Shown: in pieces, positions 1-8,219 of the stretch
How positions within the stretch are numbered: the stretch's first letter is position 1
Layout of the letters: the number at the start of each line of letters is the position of its first letter
Assembly: GCF_020443565.1 (NCBI RefSeq)
Contig: NZ_JAIZZN010000011.1
Span: 1-64,000, forward strand
Direction: 5' to 3'
DNA from: Clostridium sp. CS001
GTDB taxonomy: Bacteria; Bacillota; Clostridia; Clostridiales; Clostridiaceae
DNA length: 64,000 bases
Made by a program: the position numbers and the translations under genes
The notes under the pieces: model-generated
Database searches by the model: none
The model's input: only the letters and a program-made list of their open reading frames with translations
Told to the model about the DNA's origin: nothing

Positions 1-152
1 ATGTAGTTTCTGTTCGTCAGACCAGAGTTTTGCCGCCGACTTCCTTCAGATTCCACGTCACCATGGACACCCTTGTCTTAAGCTATGCACTTGGCACTAT
101 TAACCCGTGCTGGGGACTTTCACCCTTTAGATTGCGCCCATGCTGGGCGCAC
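1..152 (-). mobile_element. Group IIC intron, 5' end (domain I), cut by left edge
   Basis: Read on the minus strand from 152, the sequence starts GTGCGCCCAGCATGGGCGCA and continues with GGGTGAAAGTCCC, AAGGGTGTCC, TGGAATCTGAAGGAAG, CGGCAAA and CTGACGAACA. These blocks match, in order, what I know of domain I of bacterial class C group II introns such as the Oceanobacillus iheyensis intron. The intron starts ten bases past the perfect hairpin that ends mazF, and class C introns typically insert directly after terminator stem-loops. The reverse transcriptase, if present, lies beyond the left edge, so activity cannot be judged. The class assignment rests on recalled sequence similarity and the insertion context. 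Confidence 0.9.
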
Positions 153-191
153 AATAAAATAAGAGATAAGGGCACTAGTGCCCTTATCTCT
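153..191 (-). terminator. Terminator of mazF, perfect 30-bp palindrome
   Basis: Positions 162-191 are a perfect palindrome centred on CACTAGTG. On the minus strand it begins just behind the mazF stop codon and is followed by a T-rich tail (TATTTTATT). This is a rho-independent terminator and is also the insertion site of the group IIC intron. Confidence 0.88.
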
Positions 192-192
192 G

Positions 193-540
193 TTATAAAC
201 CTACACTAATTAAAAGTGCAGTATCTACCTTCTTCATATCATTATCAGTCATATGACCAATCTTTTCCTTTAACCTTTTCTTATCTAGTGTTCTTATCTG
301 TTCAAGCAAAACTACAGAATCTTTATTTAACCCATACTCTTCTGAAGAAATCTCCACATGAGTAGGTAGTTTTGCCTTGTTTATCTGTGACGTAATTGCT
401 GCAATTATAATAGTGGGGCTATACTTATTACCAATATCATTTTGAATTATAATTACTGGCCTAATCCCACCTTGCTCTGAGCCTACAACAGGACTCAGAT
501 CAGCATAAAATATATCTCCTCTTTTCACTATTATTGTCAT
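193..540 (-). CDS. mazF: mRNA interferase toxin MazF/PemK family (EndoA)
   Basis: The product has 115 residues and is a sequence-specific endoribonuclease toxin of a type II toxin-antitoxin pair, acting in the cytoplasm on single-stranded RNA. The MazF fold signature is clear: [12 protein letters not shown] at the N-terminus, [10 protein letters not shown] with the catalytic-type Arg27, and AAITSQI with Thr50. Length is normal for Gram-positive MazF proteins. I start at the ATG at 538-540. A longer open frame to 603 only overlaps the antitoxin and adds residues not found in the family. The start lies inside the antitoxin gene, so the two are translationally coupled. It is the last gene of the acpS / lipoprotein / alr / antitoxin neighbourhood and ends in its own terminator. 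Confidence 0.93.
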   Translation of the reverse strand: MTIIVKRGDIFYADLSPVVGSEQGGIRPVIIIQNDIGNKYSPTIIIAAITSQINKAKLPTHVEISSEEYGLNKDSVVLLEQIRTLDKKRLKEKIGHMTDNDMKKVDTALLISVGL

Positions 541-820
541 TAGGCAAATCACTCTCCGAAAGCTTAACTTCATATTCGTTAAAATCTTTACTATCAATTT
601 CAAAACCTATGCCAGCTATTTCCAAATTTAGCTCGGCCATGTCTAAATAACCTTGTTTCATTTCATCTATATCATTAATTCTTTTCTTTTCCTCTATATA
701 TAATACTATAGCTTCCCTAATAAATTCACTTCTTTTTTTACAATCTTTTTCAAGTGCCTTATTAAATTCAATGTAGAGTGTTTCTGAGAGGTTTACTACT
801 AATTTCTTTGAAGTTGACAT
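500..820 (-). CDS. mazE: Antitoxin of the MazEF pair, ribbon-helix-helix (EndoAI-like)
   Basis: The product has 106 residues. Residues 5-46 form a CopG/ribbon-helix-helix domain ([11 protein letters not shown], then two helices rich in Lys and Glu). The acidic C-terminal tail is of the type that occupies the toxin active site. By family it neutralises MazF and represses its own promoter. The ATG at 818-820 follows a strong TAGGAGGT site. The 3' end overlaps the mazF start by 41 bases, which is more than the few bases usual in Gram-positive relatives, and the last residues (after about 95) probably exist only because of that overlap. Tandem 21-bp repeats just upstream are likely its operators. 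Confidence 0.88.
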   Translation of the reverse strand: MSTSKKLVVNLSETLYIEFNKALEKDCKKRSEFIREAIVLYIEEKKRINDIDEMKQGYLDMAELNLEIAGIGFEIDSKDFNEYEVKLSESDLPNDNNSEKRRYILC

Positions 821-843
821 AAAAAATTTAATACCTCCTATTT

Positions 844-901
844 ACTTAAGTAACAATATGTATAGATTTTTTATAACTCTACTTAAGCAACAATATGTAT
901 A
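844..901 (-). promoter_or_regulatory. Tandem operator-like repeats upstream of antitoxin
   Basis: Two 21-bp direct repeats lie at 844-864 and 881-901 with one mismatch. Each has ACTTAAG followed by AACAATATGTATA, and their starts are 37 bp apart. They lie between the -10 box and the antitoxin ribosome site. The position suits autorepression by the ribbon-helix-helix antitoxin; that role is inferred. Confidence 0.6.
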
Positions 902-906
902 AAGCA

Positions 907-936
907 ATTATAATTCAACCGCTGTCAATCTGTCAA
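907..936 (-). promoter_or_regulatory. Sigma-A type promoter of mazEF
   Basis: On the minus strand TTGACA (931-936) and TATAAT (907-912) are separated by 18 bases. Both boxes match the consensus exactly. Transcription would start near 900, at the edge of the first operator-like repeat. Confidence 0.7.
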
Positions 937-980
937 AGAAATTATCCGTATTTTCGCCCTTTTACACCAAGCATTCTTAC

Positions 981-1017
981 ACATAACTGGGTTATTCTAC
1001 ATATAACCCAGTTATGT
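981..1017. repeat. Perfect 14-bp inverted repeat at 3' end of alr
   Basis: The arms 981-994 (ACATAACTGGGTTA) and 1004-1017 are perfect reverse complements with a 9-base loop. One arm overlaps the alr stop codon. There is no T-run behind it on the minus strand, so a normal intrinsic terminator is doubtful. Confidence 0.6.
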
Positions 1018-2177
1018 TACACATAGTTTCTTACTTTTACGACTTTACCTTCTTTAATATAAACCCTTGGAACTCTTTTGCTAATCATGCAGACTACTTC
1101 ATAGCTTATGGTTCCTATAAGTCCCGCAATGGTGTCTGCGGTAAATTTCTTTTCTCCATCTTCCCCCATTAGTATAACCTCATCCCCAATATTTACTCCA
1201 TCAATATCCGTAACATCAATCATACATTGATCCATACAAATACTACCAATTACTGGAGCAAACTTACCCTTGACTATAACCTTTGCCTTATTAAATAAAA
1301 GCCTGGTATATCCATCAGCATATCCAACTGGAAGTGTAGCTATAACACTTTCTCTCTCTGTTTTAAACCTTCGTCCATAGCCTACATATTCTCCTATAGG
1401 CAAAGTTTTAAGGTGCACCACATTTGTTTTTAAAGTCATTACAGGTTTTAACTTTATACTTTCCTTATTTACCTCCTCAGATGGATAATATCCATAAAGT
1501 ATTATTCCTGGACGTACTGCCTCATAATGAGCCTCAGGCAAGTCCATAATAGCAGCACTATTTGCAGTATGTCTCATTTTTATGTTCACTTTCTTTGCTT
1601 TTAACTTTTCACAAAAGTCATTGTACTTTTTCATTTGTCCAAAAGTATAAGTCTTATCCTTTTCATCTGCAGATGAAAAGTGAGAAAACATCCCTTCTAC
1701 AACAATGTTAGGTAGATTATAAATATTGCATACTTCTTCTACACTTTCATCACTTGGTAGATATCCAATCCTAGCCATACCTGTATCTACAACTATGTGA
1801 ATCTTAGCAATCTTATTTTTCTTTTGAGCAATTTTTGACAATTCTTTTGCAAATTCATAGGAATATACAGCTTGTTCTATGTCATATCTCAATAAATCGT
1901 TTATTAAATTTGGTGGCGTAAATCCTAAAACCATTATCGGGCATTCAAGGCCCGACCGCCTAAGTTCCATTGCTTCACTTATTACAGCCACTGCTAATCT
2001 GTCTGCTCCATTTTCTAGAAGCACCGGTGCTACATCTACCGCTCCATGCCCATAGGCATCTGCCTTAACAACCGCTATGATATTTTCACTTTTAGATACC
2101 CGTCTTATTTCCCTCATATTATGAGCTAATTTATCTAAATCAATCTCTGCCCATACAGGTCTTAAATGCCTAAACAT
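1017..2177 (-). CDS. alr: Alanine racemase
   Basis: PLP-dependent interconversion of L- and D-alanine, supplying D-Ala for peptidoglycan. The product has 386 residues, normal for Alr. Motifs include VWAEIDLDKLAHN, AVVKADAYGHGA with the PLP-binding lysine, the MRHTANSAA block, RPGIILYGYYPS, and YVGYGRRF followed by LPVGYADGY with the catalytic tyrosine region. I use the ATG at 2175-2177 because GAGGTGA lies six bases in front. A GTG and an ATG slightly upstream overlap that ribosome site. Its neighbours are a GerS-like lipoprotein upstream and mazEF downstream. The alr-gerS pairing is also known in Clostridioides difficile, where it is linked to spore germination. Confidence 0.96.
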   Translation of the reverse strand: MFRHLRPVWAEIDLDKLAHNMREIRRVSKSENIIAVVKADAYGHGAVDVAPVLLENGADRLAVAVISEAMELRRSGLECPIMVLGFTPPNLINDLLRYDIEQAVYSYEFAKELSKIAQKKNKIAKIHIVVDTGMARIGYLPSDESVEEVCNIYNLPNIVVEGMFSHFSSADEKDKTYTFGQMKKYNDFCEKLKAKKVNIKMRHTANSAAIMDLPEAHYEAVRPGIILYGYYPSEEVNKESIKLKPVMTLKTNVVHLKTLPIGEYVGYGRRFKTERESVIATLPVGYADGYTRLLFNKAKVIVKGKFAPVIGSICMDQCMIDVTDIDGVNIGDEVILMGEDGEKKFTADTIAGLIGTISYEVVCMISKRVPRVYIKEGKVVKVRNYV

Positions 2178-2231
2178 CGCCATCACCTCATCTGTTATTT
2201 AAAATACATTCATACGCTTATGTCTATATCT

Positions 2232-2846
2232 TTATGGTACTGAAAACTCTGATTCTTCTATTTTTACATTAGGAAGAAAATTAGTATATATTACCTCAAT
2301 CTTTTCTTTTCCCTTAGTATCGTAAATAACTAATTTTTCTGGTATCATTTTTTTAGTATTAACATAAAGCAACGCATTGTTAATATTCTTATTGTTACCT
2401 GGTATGAATAAATCAATTACTGTGTACTGAACATCATTGATGTTTTTCGTAACGTATTTGATTTCCTCATTTGTATATAATAATCCTATGTACTCGCCAA
2501 TAAAACATAGTTTTAGCACTTCATCAAAATCCTTGCTTTGGATATAACTTGTTCCATTGTTTTTGTTATTAATATAAATTCTGTCATCAGTTTTATAAAT
2601 AAATACCCTATCTTTGTTTAATTCTAATTTGTATCCGCCTCCCCTCAAATATGATTGTGTAGCCTTATAGTTAATTGTCTGCTTATCATTCTTAACAACC
2701 ATATCCATTTCCGTTGTATAGCTTTCCATACTTTTCAAAAAGGTTGTGATGTCATTGGTATCCTTTGGTTTTCTACCACAAGAAGTTAAAATTATGGAGT
2801 TTAAAAGTAACAAAAGACTTAAAAGTACTAGTAATCTTCTTTTCAT
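2232..2846 (-). CDS. Germination lipoprotein GerS-like
   Basis: A 204-residue exported lipoprotein. The N-terminus is KRR followed by a long Leu run and a lipobox LTSC with Cys23 as the lipidated residue. The rest has the beta-rich character of LolA/GerS-type proteins, with repeated strands such as YKLELNKDRVFIYKTDDRIYI and a C-terminal EVIYTNFLPNVKI. In C. difficile, GerS is encoded next to an alanine racemase and is needed for cortex modification through the amidase CwlD. The gene order here is acpS, lipoprotein, alr. The assignment rests on topology, lipobox and neighbourhood rather than a clear catalytic motif. A ribosome site GGGGGA precedes the ATG. Confidence 0.75.
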   Translation of the reverse strand: MKRRLLVLLSLLLLLNSIILTSCGRKPKDTNDITTFLKSMESYTTEMDMVVKNDKQTINYKATQSYLRGGGYKLELNKDRVFIYKTDDRIYINNKNNGTSYIQSKDFDEVLKLCFIGEYIGLLYTNEEIKYVTKNINDVQYTVIDLFIPGNNKNINNALLYVNTKKMIPEKLVIYDTKGKEKIEVIYTNFLPNVKIEESEFSVP

Positions 2847-2967
2847 TGTTGTCCCCCTAATATTTCTAGAGTACTTGTTCCTAACAAATCATTTCACTAC
2901 TAATACTATTACTTAGCCTTTCATACTATTACAAAAATATCTATTAAGAAAAAAGTAGTCTTTCTTA

Positions 2968-3366
2968 CTACTCTTTAACCTCTTCATTTCCTATCTTTGA
3001 CTCAAGTATTGCATAAGCCACTGCACTATCTTCACCATGAGATATGCTAAGATGAATATTATATTGTCCTTCTTTTTTAGCAATTAACTTTGCCTTTCCT
3101 TTTAAAATTACTATTGGTTTTCCAAGAGTTGTTCTGTCAATTTCTATATTTTTAAAATTAAAGCCCCTAAAGCCTGTTCCTAAGGCTTTAGCCACAGCCT
3201 CTTTTGCTGCAAATCTCCCAGCAACATATTCTGCTCTTAAATTCCTGCTTTTAAGATATTCAAGTTCAGTAGTTGTAAAAATCTTTTCTAGAAACCTCTC
3301 ATTACTTTCCATAGCACTCTTTATTCTCCGTATTTCAACAATATCAATACCTACGCCAAGAATCAA
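2968..3366 (-). CDS. acpS: Holo-[acyl-carrier-protein] synthase
   Basis: Transfers the 4'-phosphopantetheine arm of CoA to a serine of apo-ACP, activating fatty-acid synthesis. The product has 132 residues, normal for AcpS. The signature GVGIDIVEI with metal-binding Asp8 and RFAAKEAVAKALGTG with Glu56 are both present, as is the late block LSISHGEDSAVAYA. The ATG at 3364-3366 gives the canonical MILGVGIDIVE start. It is the first gene of the leftward group running into the lipoprotein, alr and mazEF. In many clostridia an NAD(P)HX epimerase/dehydratase gene sits next to acpS; none is seen here. Confidence 0.96.
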   Translation of the reverse strand: MILGVGIDIVEIRRIKSAMESNERFLEKIFTTTELEYLKSRNLRAEYVAGRFAAKEAVAKALGTGFRGFNFKNIEIDRTTLGKPIVILKGKAKLIAKKEGQYNIHLSISHGEDSAVAYAILESKIGNEEVKE

Positions 3367-3455
3367 AACTTACACCTCCACTTGTTAATACATGTTTACA
3401 AATTTCAACTTTTACATTTATAAAACATTAGTTTTAACTTTACCACTAAAACTTA

Positions 3456-3492
3456 ATAATAATCATAATAACATAGTTATTATGATTATTAT
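3456..3492. repeat. Perfect 17-bp AT-rich inverted repeat upstream of acpS
   Basis: The arms 3456-3472 and 3476-3492 are perfect complements with a 3-base loop ATA. It lies about 90 bp upstream of acpS and behind the terminator of the next gene. It could be an operator or a cruciform; no function is assigned. Confidence 0.55.
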
Positions 3493-3542
3493 AATACTAT
3501 TGATATTTCATAGTATATCAACTTGAATTTTCTGTCATATAA

Positions 3543-3566
3543 CAAAAAGAGGAGAAATCTCCTCAA
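3543..3566 (-). terminator. Rho-independent terminator
   Basis: On the minus strand GAGGAG-ATTT-CTCCTC is followed by TTTTTG. It lies directly behind the DUF6514-like gene. Confidence 0.75.
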
Positions 3567-3588
3567 ATCCTAAAAATAATTCGCAATA

Positions 3589-3942
3589 TTAACAAGTTGC
3601 TATGTTTTTTAAAGCCTCATCAAAATCTATAATATATTCATCAATGTATTCACCTAATATGTCAATCATGTGGATAGGTGATACTGTATTATCGTACAAC
3701 ATCTTTATAAGATTTTTAACTTTATATCTTTGTGGGCTTATGTTTTGCACACAATCTCTTTCTATGCACACCACCATATCATCAATAATGTCCTGCCTTT
3801 CAACCTCAATACCATAAGCTTGTACAATAGTAGGATCATCATAGGCCGACATCCAAATGTCACTTCTTACTAATCTATAAAAATAATTATGTCGTACATC
3901 AACTTCTGTTACTTTCTTAGATAAATTCTCTATAACTACCAT
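3589..3942 (-). CDS. DUF6514-like conserved clostridial protein
   Basis: A 117-residue soluble protein with no signal or membrane segment. The blocks YFYRLVRSD, AYGIEVERQDI and VSPIHMIDILGEYIDE resemble, as I recall it, a short family of unknown function found across Clostridia (DUF6514). The C-terminal half is acidic and helical. It is a single gene with its own terminator, not part of the acpS group. No catalytic motif can be seen and no function should be assumed. The family name is from memory and deserves moderate trust; the gene itself is well supported by length and coding character. Confidence 0.72.
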   Translation of the reverse strand: MVVIENLSKKVTEVDVRHNYFYRLVRSDIWMSAYDDPTIVQAYGIEVERQDIIDDMVVCIERDCVQNISPQRYKVKNLIKMLYDNTVSPIHMIDILGEYIDEYIIDFDEALKNIATC

Positions 3943-4218
3943 ATTTGTTTCCCCCTATACTATGTTATACAAGTATAGTAACACCACTTTTCAGAAAATT
4001 GTGTCATTTCATGCAGTGGTTAAAAAAGTATAATTTCTTTTAAGTGACAACTTCAACCTTTTGTAGCCATATTTTTATAATTATTAAAGTATAATCAGTA
4101 GTTCTAATGTATCAAAGCTAGCCTTTCTTGTCGAAATTATAATAATTTTATCTTAAAGTTTTTTTAAATAAGATGAAACTTTTTTTAAAATCCAGTAATC
4201 CCCCTTAATTTTTTTTCC

Positions 4219-5460
4219 TTACAGTTGTTTTTTAACATTATTATGCCCCTTCTTAACCTGTTCCACCTGCATCTGAGTCATATCATGAGTAGAAAACTTA
4301 GCCTCGTTATATATTTGTGTCATCTCTTCTAAATTCTCAAAATTATCCACACTAATTTTAGTCACATTCTTTAGTTGAGTAGCAGTCATGTATGGCTTAT
4401 AAATATCTACTTCCTCAGTTATCTTCTCAAAACCTTTATATGTAGAGAGTATCTTATCCCTATTGCTTCCCCCAGCATAAAAAACCTTTCCAAATAAGTC
4501 CCGTACCCAGTGTTTTTTGCTACCTTTCCTGGTAATCTTCTCCTTCTCTTCAACAAATCCATTATATATTTTTGCTTCACTTTTAAACCTTGATATAAAC
4601 TTATATATGATGTATAAAATCACAAGTAAAATCATAATTTTAAAAGCTAAAATTATTACTGGCGCCACTTCAATTCCTTTATATTCCTTTAAAATAGGTT
4701 CTTCGGTAAATTTCTTATCAATTACACTTTCACCTATATTAAAAACTTTACGTTTTATTATAAGCTCCTTTAGCCTATCTGAAATTGCCCCAAGTGGCCC
4801 TCCAAAGATTTTTACAAGAATGTTTGTTATTATTAAAAGTATAAAACTTGCTAGCTTCATAAGTAAACTTAGCAATCCAGCAACGATCTTCCCAGCATAA
4901 TCTAGTGATAAGGTAAGAACTGCAACGACTATAACTATATTTGTAACTATAGAGTTTTTACCCTTAACGTCATATACATATCTTCGAGATTCTCTCATAA
5001 GTATGATAATCATAGTTATATATAGAATATGAAACTTATAAATATTATTTACAAATTCAATACCCAAGGTAAATGAAATAATCCAAGCTAGTAATAAAAC
5101 TATCATAGATTTATTTATATCTTCCTTATATTTAGAATATTCTATGGGGCTTTTATCCATGGAATAAGTCACTAAAGTCATGAATAAGAGAAAGATTGTA
5201 TTTATAATTAGGTTTTGACCTTTGAAAAACATAAAAGAAGGCACTATAGAAAATCCAAATGGCACTATTACTATAATTATATTTTTTAACTCTCTGCTAC
5301 TAAGATACTGTACTAAAAAAACAGCACTTAAGGTAACTAAAAACAGTTTATAATCTACTGAATTCTTAAATAACCACTTACTTAAAGTTGACCAAATTAT
5401 AAAAGAAATAGTAACAAAGCTTATACTATATATACTCTTGATTTTTCTATACCAGCTCAT
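4219..5460 (-). CDS. Membrane protein with C-terminal DUF4129-like domain
   Basis: About 413 residues. The N-terminal 220 hold around six to seven hydrophobic segments, a further membrane segment follows near residue 265-290, and a cytoplasmic C-terminal region (YMTATQLKN ... YNEAKFS) resembles DUF4129. Full-length relatives in MoxR-DUF58 operons carry a transglutaminase core between the membrane segments. Here that core is absent and only a short linker remains. The gene is third in the operon after MoxR and DUF58. The ATG at 5458-5460 has GGGGAGG seven bases ahead; a GTG one codon earlier overlaps the DUF58 stop. The product probably works with DUF58 and MoxR at the envelope; the exact role is unknown. 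Confidence 0.78.
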   Translation of the reverse strand: MSWYRKIKSIYSISFVTISFIIWSTLSKWLFKNSVDYKLFLVTLSAVFLVQYLSSRELKNIIIVIVPFGFSIVPSFMFFKGQNLIINTIFLLFMTLVTYSMDKSPIEYSKYKEDINKSMIVLLLAWIISFTLGIEFVNNIYKFHILYITMIIILMRESRRYVYDVKGKNSIVTNIVIVVAVLTLSLDYAGKIVAGLLSLLMKLASFILLIITNILVKIFGGPLGAISDRLKELIIKRKVFNIGESVIDKKFTEEPILKEYKGIEVAPVIILAFKIMILLVILYIIYKFISRFKSEAKIYNGFVEEKEKITRKGSKKHWVRDLFGKVFYAGGSNRDKILSTYKGFEKITEEVDIYKPYMTATQLKNVTKISVDNFENLEEMTQIYNEAKFSTHDMTQMQVEQVKKGHNNVKKQL

Positions 5461-5462
5461 CA

Positions 5463-6587
5463 CTAAGCCTCCCCTTTATAATCAATCTTTTCAATACCAG
5501 AAATGCATGGAACAGTAGCATTTAACGAAACATCTATGATTTTAAGTAAAATGCCACGTCTTTTCAGTTTGGATAAAATATTAGCACTTTCTTCGTCTAG
5601 ATATGGCGTAATAATTACATAGGTAGAATTTCTATTAAATTCTGAAATCTTACTTGTTAAATACTCGCTTAGCTTAACTGTAACACTATAGCTCATCCTT
5701 GCACTAAGTTCCATTATCCTCCTAAGAGCATTGATGTCTGGGTATACCTCGGCAGGAATCTTTGTTTCAACACCAATTAATTGGGAGTTTGTCCACATTC
5801 CTGATGGAACCCCTTGCTTAATTGCAATGGCTGCAATAGATGCTGCCACTTTAATTGCATTTTCTATAAGTGCCGGTTGAATATTACCCCAATATGGCTC
5901 ACCACATTGGATGTTTACAATCATTGTAAGTTCCCTATCTGAAGTAAAATCATATTCTTTTACCATTAATTTATTCATTTTCAAACTGGATTTCCAATGA
6001 ATATCCTTCATTCTATCCTCTACATTATACTCTCTTATGCCTTTAATATATAATGGATCTTGGTGAATCCACCTTTTAACATAGTTATCTCCTTGGAAAT
6101 TAGTGTTTGCAAACTGAAAGTCTTCTATGCTCATAAGTCTTGGATAAACTAAAAGCTCTAAGAAATCTTCTGTGGCAATGGTCTCTGCTGAAAACCCAAA
6201 TAAATCTCCTACTGTAACATTAATATCTCTTAAAATATATGCGCCTCTTCGTCTACATTTTAATTTGTAAACTCTTCTTTTTCTCTCATACCAGCCTATT
6301 GTGTACTTGCTTAAATGCCATAAATCAGTTCCTTCTTTAAACTGATTATTATCCGATACAAATTCTATATCTATTGGCATCTTTTCACTAAGCGTCAAAA
6401 ATGATATGGGCAATCTTTTATTATTCTCAATTGTTGTAGTTAGCATAAATTCTTCATCTGGCATAATTCTATCTTTATCAATACTTCTAGTAATCTTCAG
6501 GTTATCAAAGCCTCTTTTTCTTGTAAATTCACCTATGAAAAATATAATAGTTAGTATTGCTAGTATCAAGGCAAACCGTATGAACAT
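5463..6587 (-). CDS. DUF58 domain protein
   Basis: 374 residues. A short N-terminal hydrophobic region (RFALILAILTIIFFIGEF) precedes a beta-rich segment and the DUF58 block around residues 190-215 (REYNVEDRMKDIHWKSS), which leads into a von Willebrand A-like fold. DUF58 proteins pair with MoxR ATPases and are thought to act in assembly or modification of envelope or large protein complexes. The MoxR stop TAG lies within the ribosome site (TAGGGGGAG) of this gene, and its own stop overlaps a possible GTG of the next, so the three genes form a tight operon. Confidence 0.93.
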   Translation of the reverse strand: MFIRFALILAILTIIFFIGEFTRKRGFDNLKITRSIDKDRIMPDEEFMLTTTIENNKRLPISFLTLSEKMPIDIEFVSDNNQFKEGTDLWHLSKYTIGWYERKRRVYKLKCRRRGAYILRDINVTVGDLFGFSAETIATEDFLELLVYPRLMSIEDFQFANTNFQGDNYVKRWIHQDPLYIKGIREYNVEDRMKDIHWKSSLKMNKLMVKEYDFTSDRELTMIVNIQCGEPYWGNIQPALIENAIKVAASIAAIAIKQGVPSGMWTNSQLIGVETKIPAEVYPDINALRRIMELSARMSYSVTVKLSEYLTSKISEFNRNSTYVIITPYLDEESANILSKLKRRGILLKIIDVSLNATVPCISGIEKIDYKGEA

Positions 6588-6597
6588 AGCTCTCCCC

Positions 6598-7545
6598 CTA
6601 TAACTTTTCGAGTGGTGCTTTAATAGTAGTTATAATTTCTTCAATAAGTGCTTTGCTCTTAACTCCTGAGCTTAGTTCATTTTTAAGCATTAATCTATGG
6701 CTTAATATAGGTATAGCAAGTTCCTTAATATCCTCTGGAATAACATAGTCTCTCCCACGTATAGCGGCTAGCGCTTGACTTCCCTTCATCATGTTTAGAG
6801 TAGCTCTTGGACTACACCCAAGTTCTATCTCCCTATGACCTCTTGTAGCATTCACTATGGATATTATGTAATCTTTTATTTCTTCACTAACATGCACCAG
6901 GGTATAATTATTTTGAACATATTCTATCTCTTCCATTGTAACTACAGCTTGAAGATCATTCATTGGGTCCTTTGTCATAAATCTATTCATCATGGTCTTT
7001 TCCTCGGAAGTGTCCGGATATCCCATGGAAAGCTTCATAAAAAATCTATCCAGTTGTGCTTCTGGCAATGGAAAGGTTCCAAATTGTTCCACTGGATTTT
7101 GAGTAGCTATTACGAAAAAGGGTTTTTCAAGTTTTATAGTATTACCCTCTACAGTAATTTGCCTCTCCTCCATGCACTCTAAAAGTGCAGATTGTGTTCT
7201 AGGTGTAGCTCTGTTAATTTCATCTGCTAAAACAAATTGACTTAAAAGCGGTCCTTTTCTAAACTCAAAATCTTGGTTTTTTTGGTTGTAATAATATATC
7301 CCCGTTAAATCTGAAGGCAGTAAATCTGGTGTAAACTGTATCCTCTTAAAACTACAATTCATAGAACTTGAAAGACTCTTTGCAAGCTTAGTTTTACCAA
7401 GGCCAGGAACGTCCTCTATAAGTACATGCCCAGAACATATAAAACACACAATTATCTTATCCATAGTGTCTTCTTTACCTACTATAACTGTACCAACATT
7501 TCCCTTGACCTTCTGTCTAAATTCTTCAAATTTCTTTATGTCCAT
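6598..7545 (-). CDS. MoxR-family AAA+ ATPase
   Basis: 315 residues, a typical MoxR size. Walker A is GLGKT at 48-52 within LIEDVPGLGKTKLAK, Walker B is FVLADEI near 104-110, and VIATQNPVEQFGTFPLPEAQLDRF is the sensor-1 region characteristic of MoxR. The C-terminal lid contains GCSPRATLNMMK. MoxR ATPases act as chaperone-like machines, often with a DUF58 partner, and this one heads the operon with DUF58 and the DUF4129-like membrane protein. The ATG has a GGGGGG ribosome site upstream. Confidence 0.95.
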   Translation of the reverse strand: MDIKKFEEFRQKVKGNVGTVIVGKEDTMDKIIVCFICSGHVLIEDVPGLGKTKLAKSLSSSMNCSFKRIQFTPDLLPSDLTGIYYYNQKNQDFEFRKGPLLSQFVLADEINRATPRTQSALLECMEERQITVEGNTIKLEKPFFVIATQNPVEQFGTFPLPEAQLDRFFMKLSMGYPDTSEEKTMMNRFMTKDPMNDLQAVVTMEEIEYVQNNYTLVHVSEEIKDYIISIVNATRGHREIELGCSPRATLNMMKGSQALAAIRGRDYVIPEDIKELAIPILSHRLMLKNELSSGVKSKALIEEIITTIKAPLEKL

Positions 7546-7724
7546 TTATTAACCCCCCATTAACCTATGTATTCATTCTTAATTATTCATTAAATATATT
7601 TATAAATATATTTATAAATATATCATATTTAGTGATTATTTTAAACATAATTGTTATTATAAATTTCTAATTGTTACTATATTTAACAACATAATTAACC
7701 TAAGGCAAATCCTTTCCTCCTTTT

Positions 7725-7754
7725 AAAAAAACCCCTTACTACAATGTAAGAGGT
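7725..7754 (-). terminator. Rho-independent terminator
   Basis: On the minus strand CCTCTTAC and GTAAGGGG pair across a short loop (one G-T pair) and are followed by seven T. It lies immediately behind the small-multidrug-export gene. Confidence 0.85.
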
Positions 7755-7760
7755 GTAAAG

Positions 7761-8219
7761 TTATAACATATGCAAAAATGCTGGAAAAGCTATAGTTAAT
7801 CCTGTAATGATAAGTCCGCATATGAATGAGCCTACTACTGCACACATAACAGATCTTTTAAAATCTAACTTTAAAAAAGCAGCTATAGCAGTCCCAGTCC
7901 AAACTCCTGTGGTAGGAAGCGGTATTGCAATAAAAGTTATAAGTGCTATTTCTTCAAACTTTTCAAACTTAGCTTTATTCTTATTTATTTTTCTGTCAAT
8001 TAGATTATATAATCCACTAAATAATTTATATTTACCTAGCCAATCAAATATTTTATTAAAACATATTAATATAAAAGGAACTGGTAGCAGACTTCCAACA
8101 AAAGTTAATAAAAAAACTACCACTGGATTAATCCCATATGTATGTATTCCAAGTGGTATGGACACTTTCTGTTCAAAAAGAGGTACTGCTGCCAGCAATA
8201 ATACTTTTAACCAATTCAT
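7761..8219 (-). CDS. Small multidrug export protein family (PF06695-like)
   Basis: 152 residues with four or so hydrophobic segments. The family's hallmark stretch FEQKVSIPLGIHTYGINPV near the N-terminus and the IPLPTTGVWTG motif near residue 100 are both present. These proteins sit in the membrane; the export name is historical and the substrate is not known. I start at the ATG 8217-8219, which has AGGAGAA eight bases ahead. A longer open frame to 8282 has no ribosome site and adds an unrelated hydrophilic leader. Single-gene unit with its own terminator. Confidence 0.88.
   Translation of the reverse strand: MNWLKVLLLAAVPLFEQKVSIPLGIHTYGINPVVVFLLTFVGSLLPVPFILICFNKIFDWLGKYKLFSGLYNLIDRKINKNKAKFEKFEEIALITFIAIPLPTTGVWTGTAIAAFLKLDFKRSVMCAVVGSFICGLIITGLTIAFPAFLHML

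Noticed and set aside
981-1017. Intrinsic terminator of alr
   Set aside because: The inverted repeat is perfect but no T-run follows on the coding strand, so it is listed only as a repeat.
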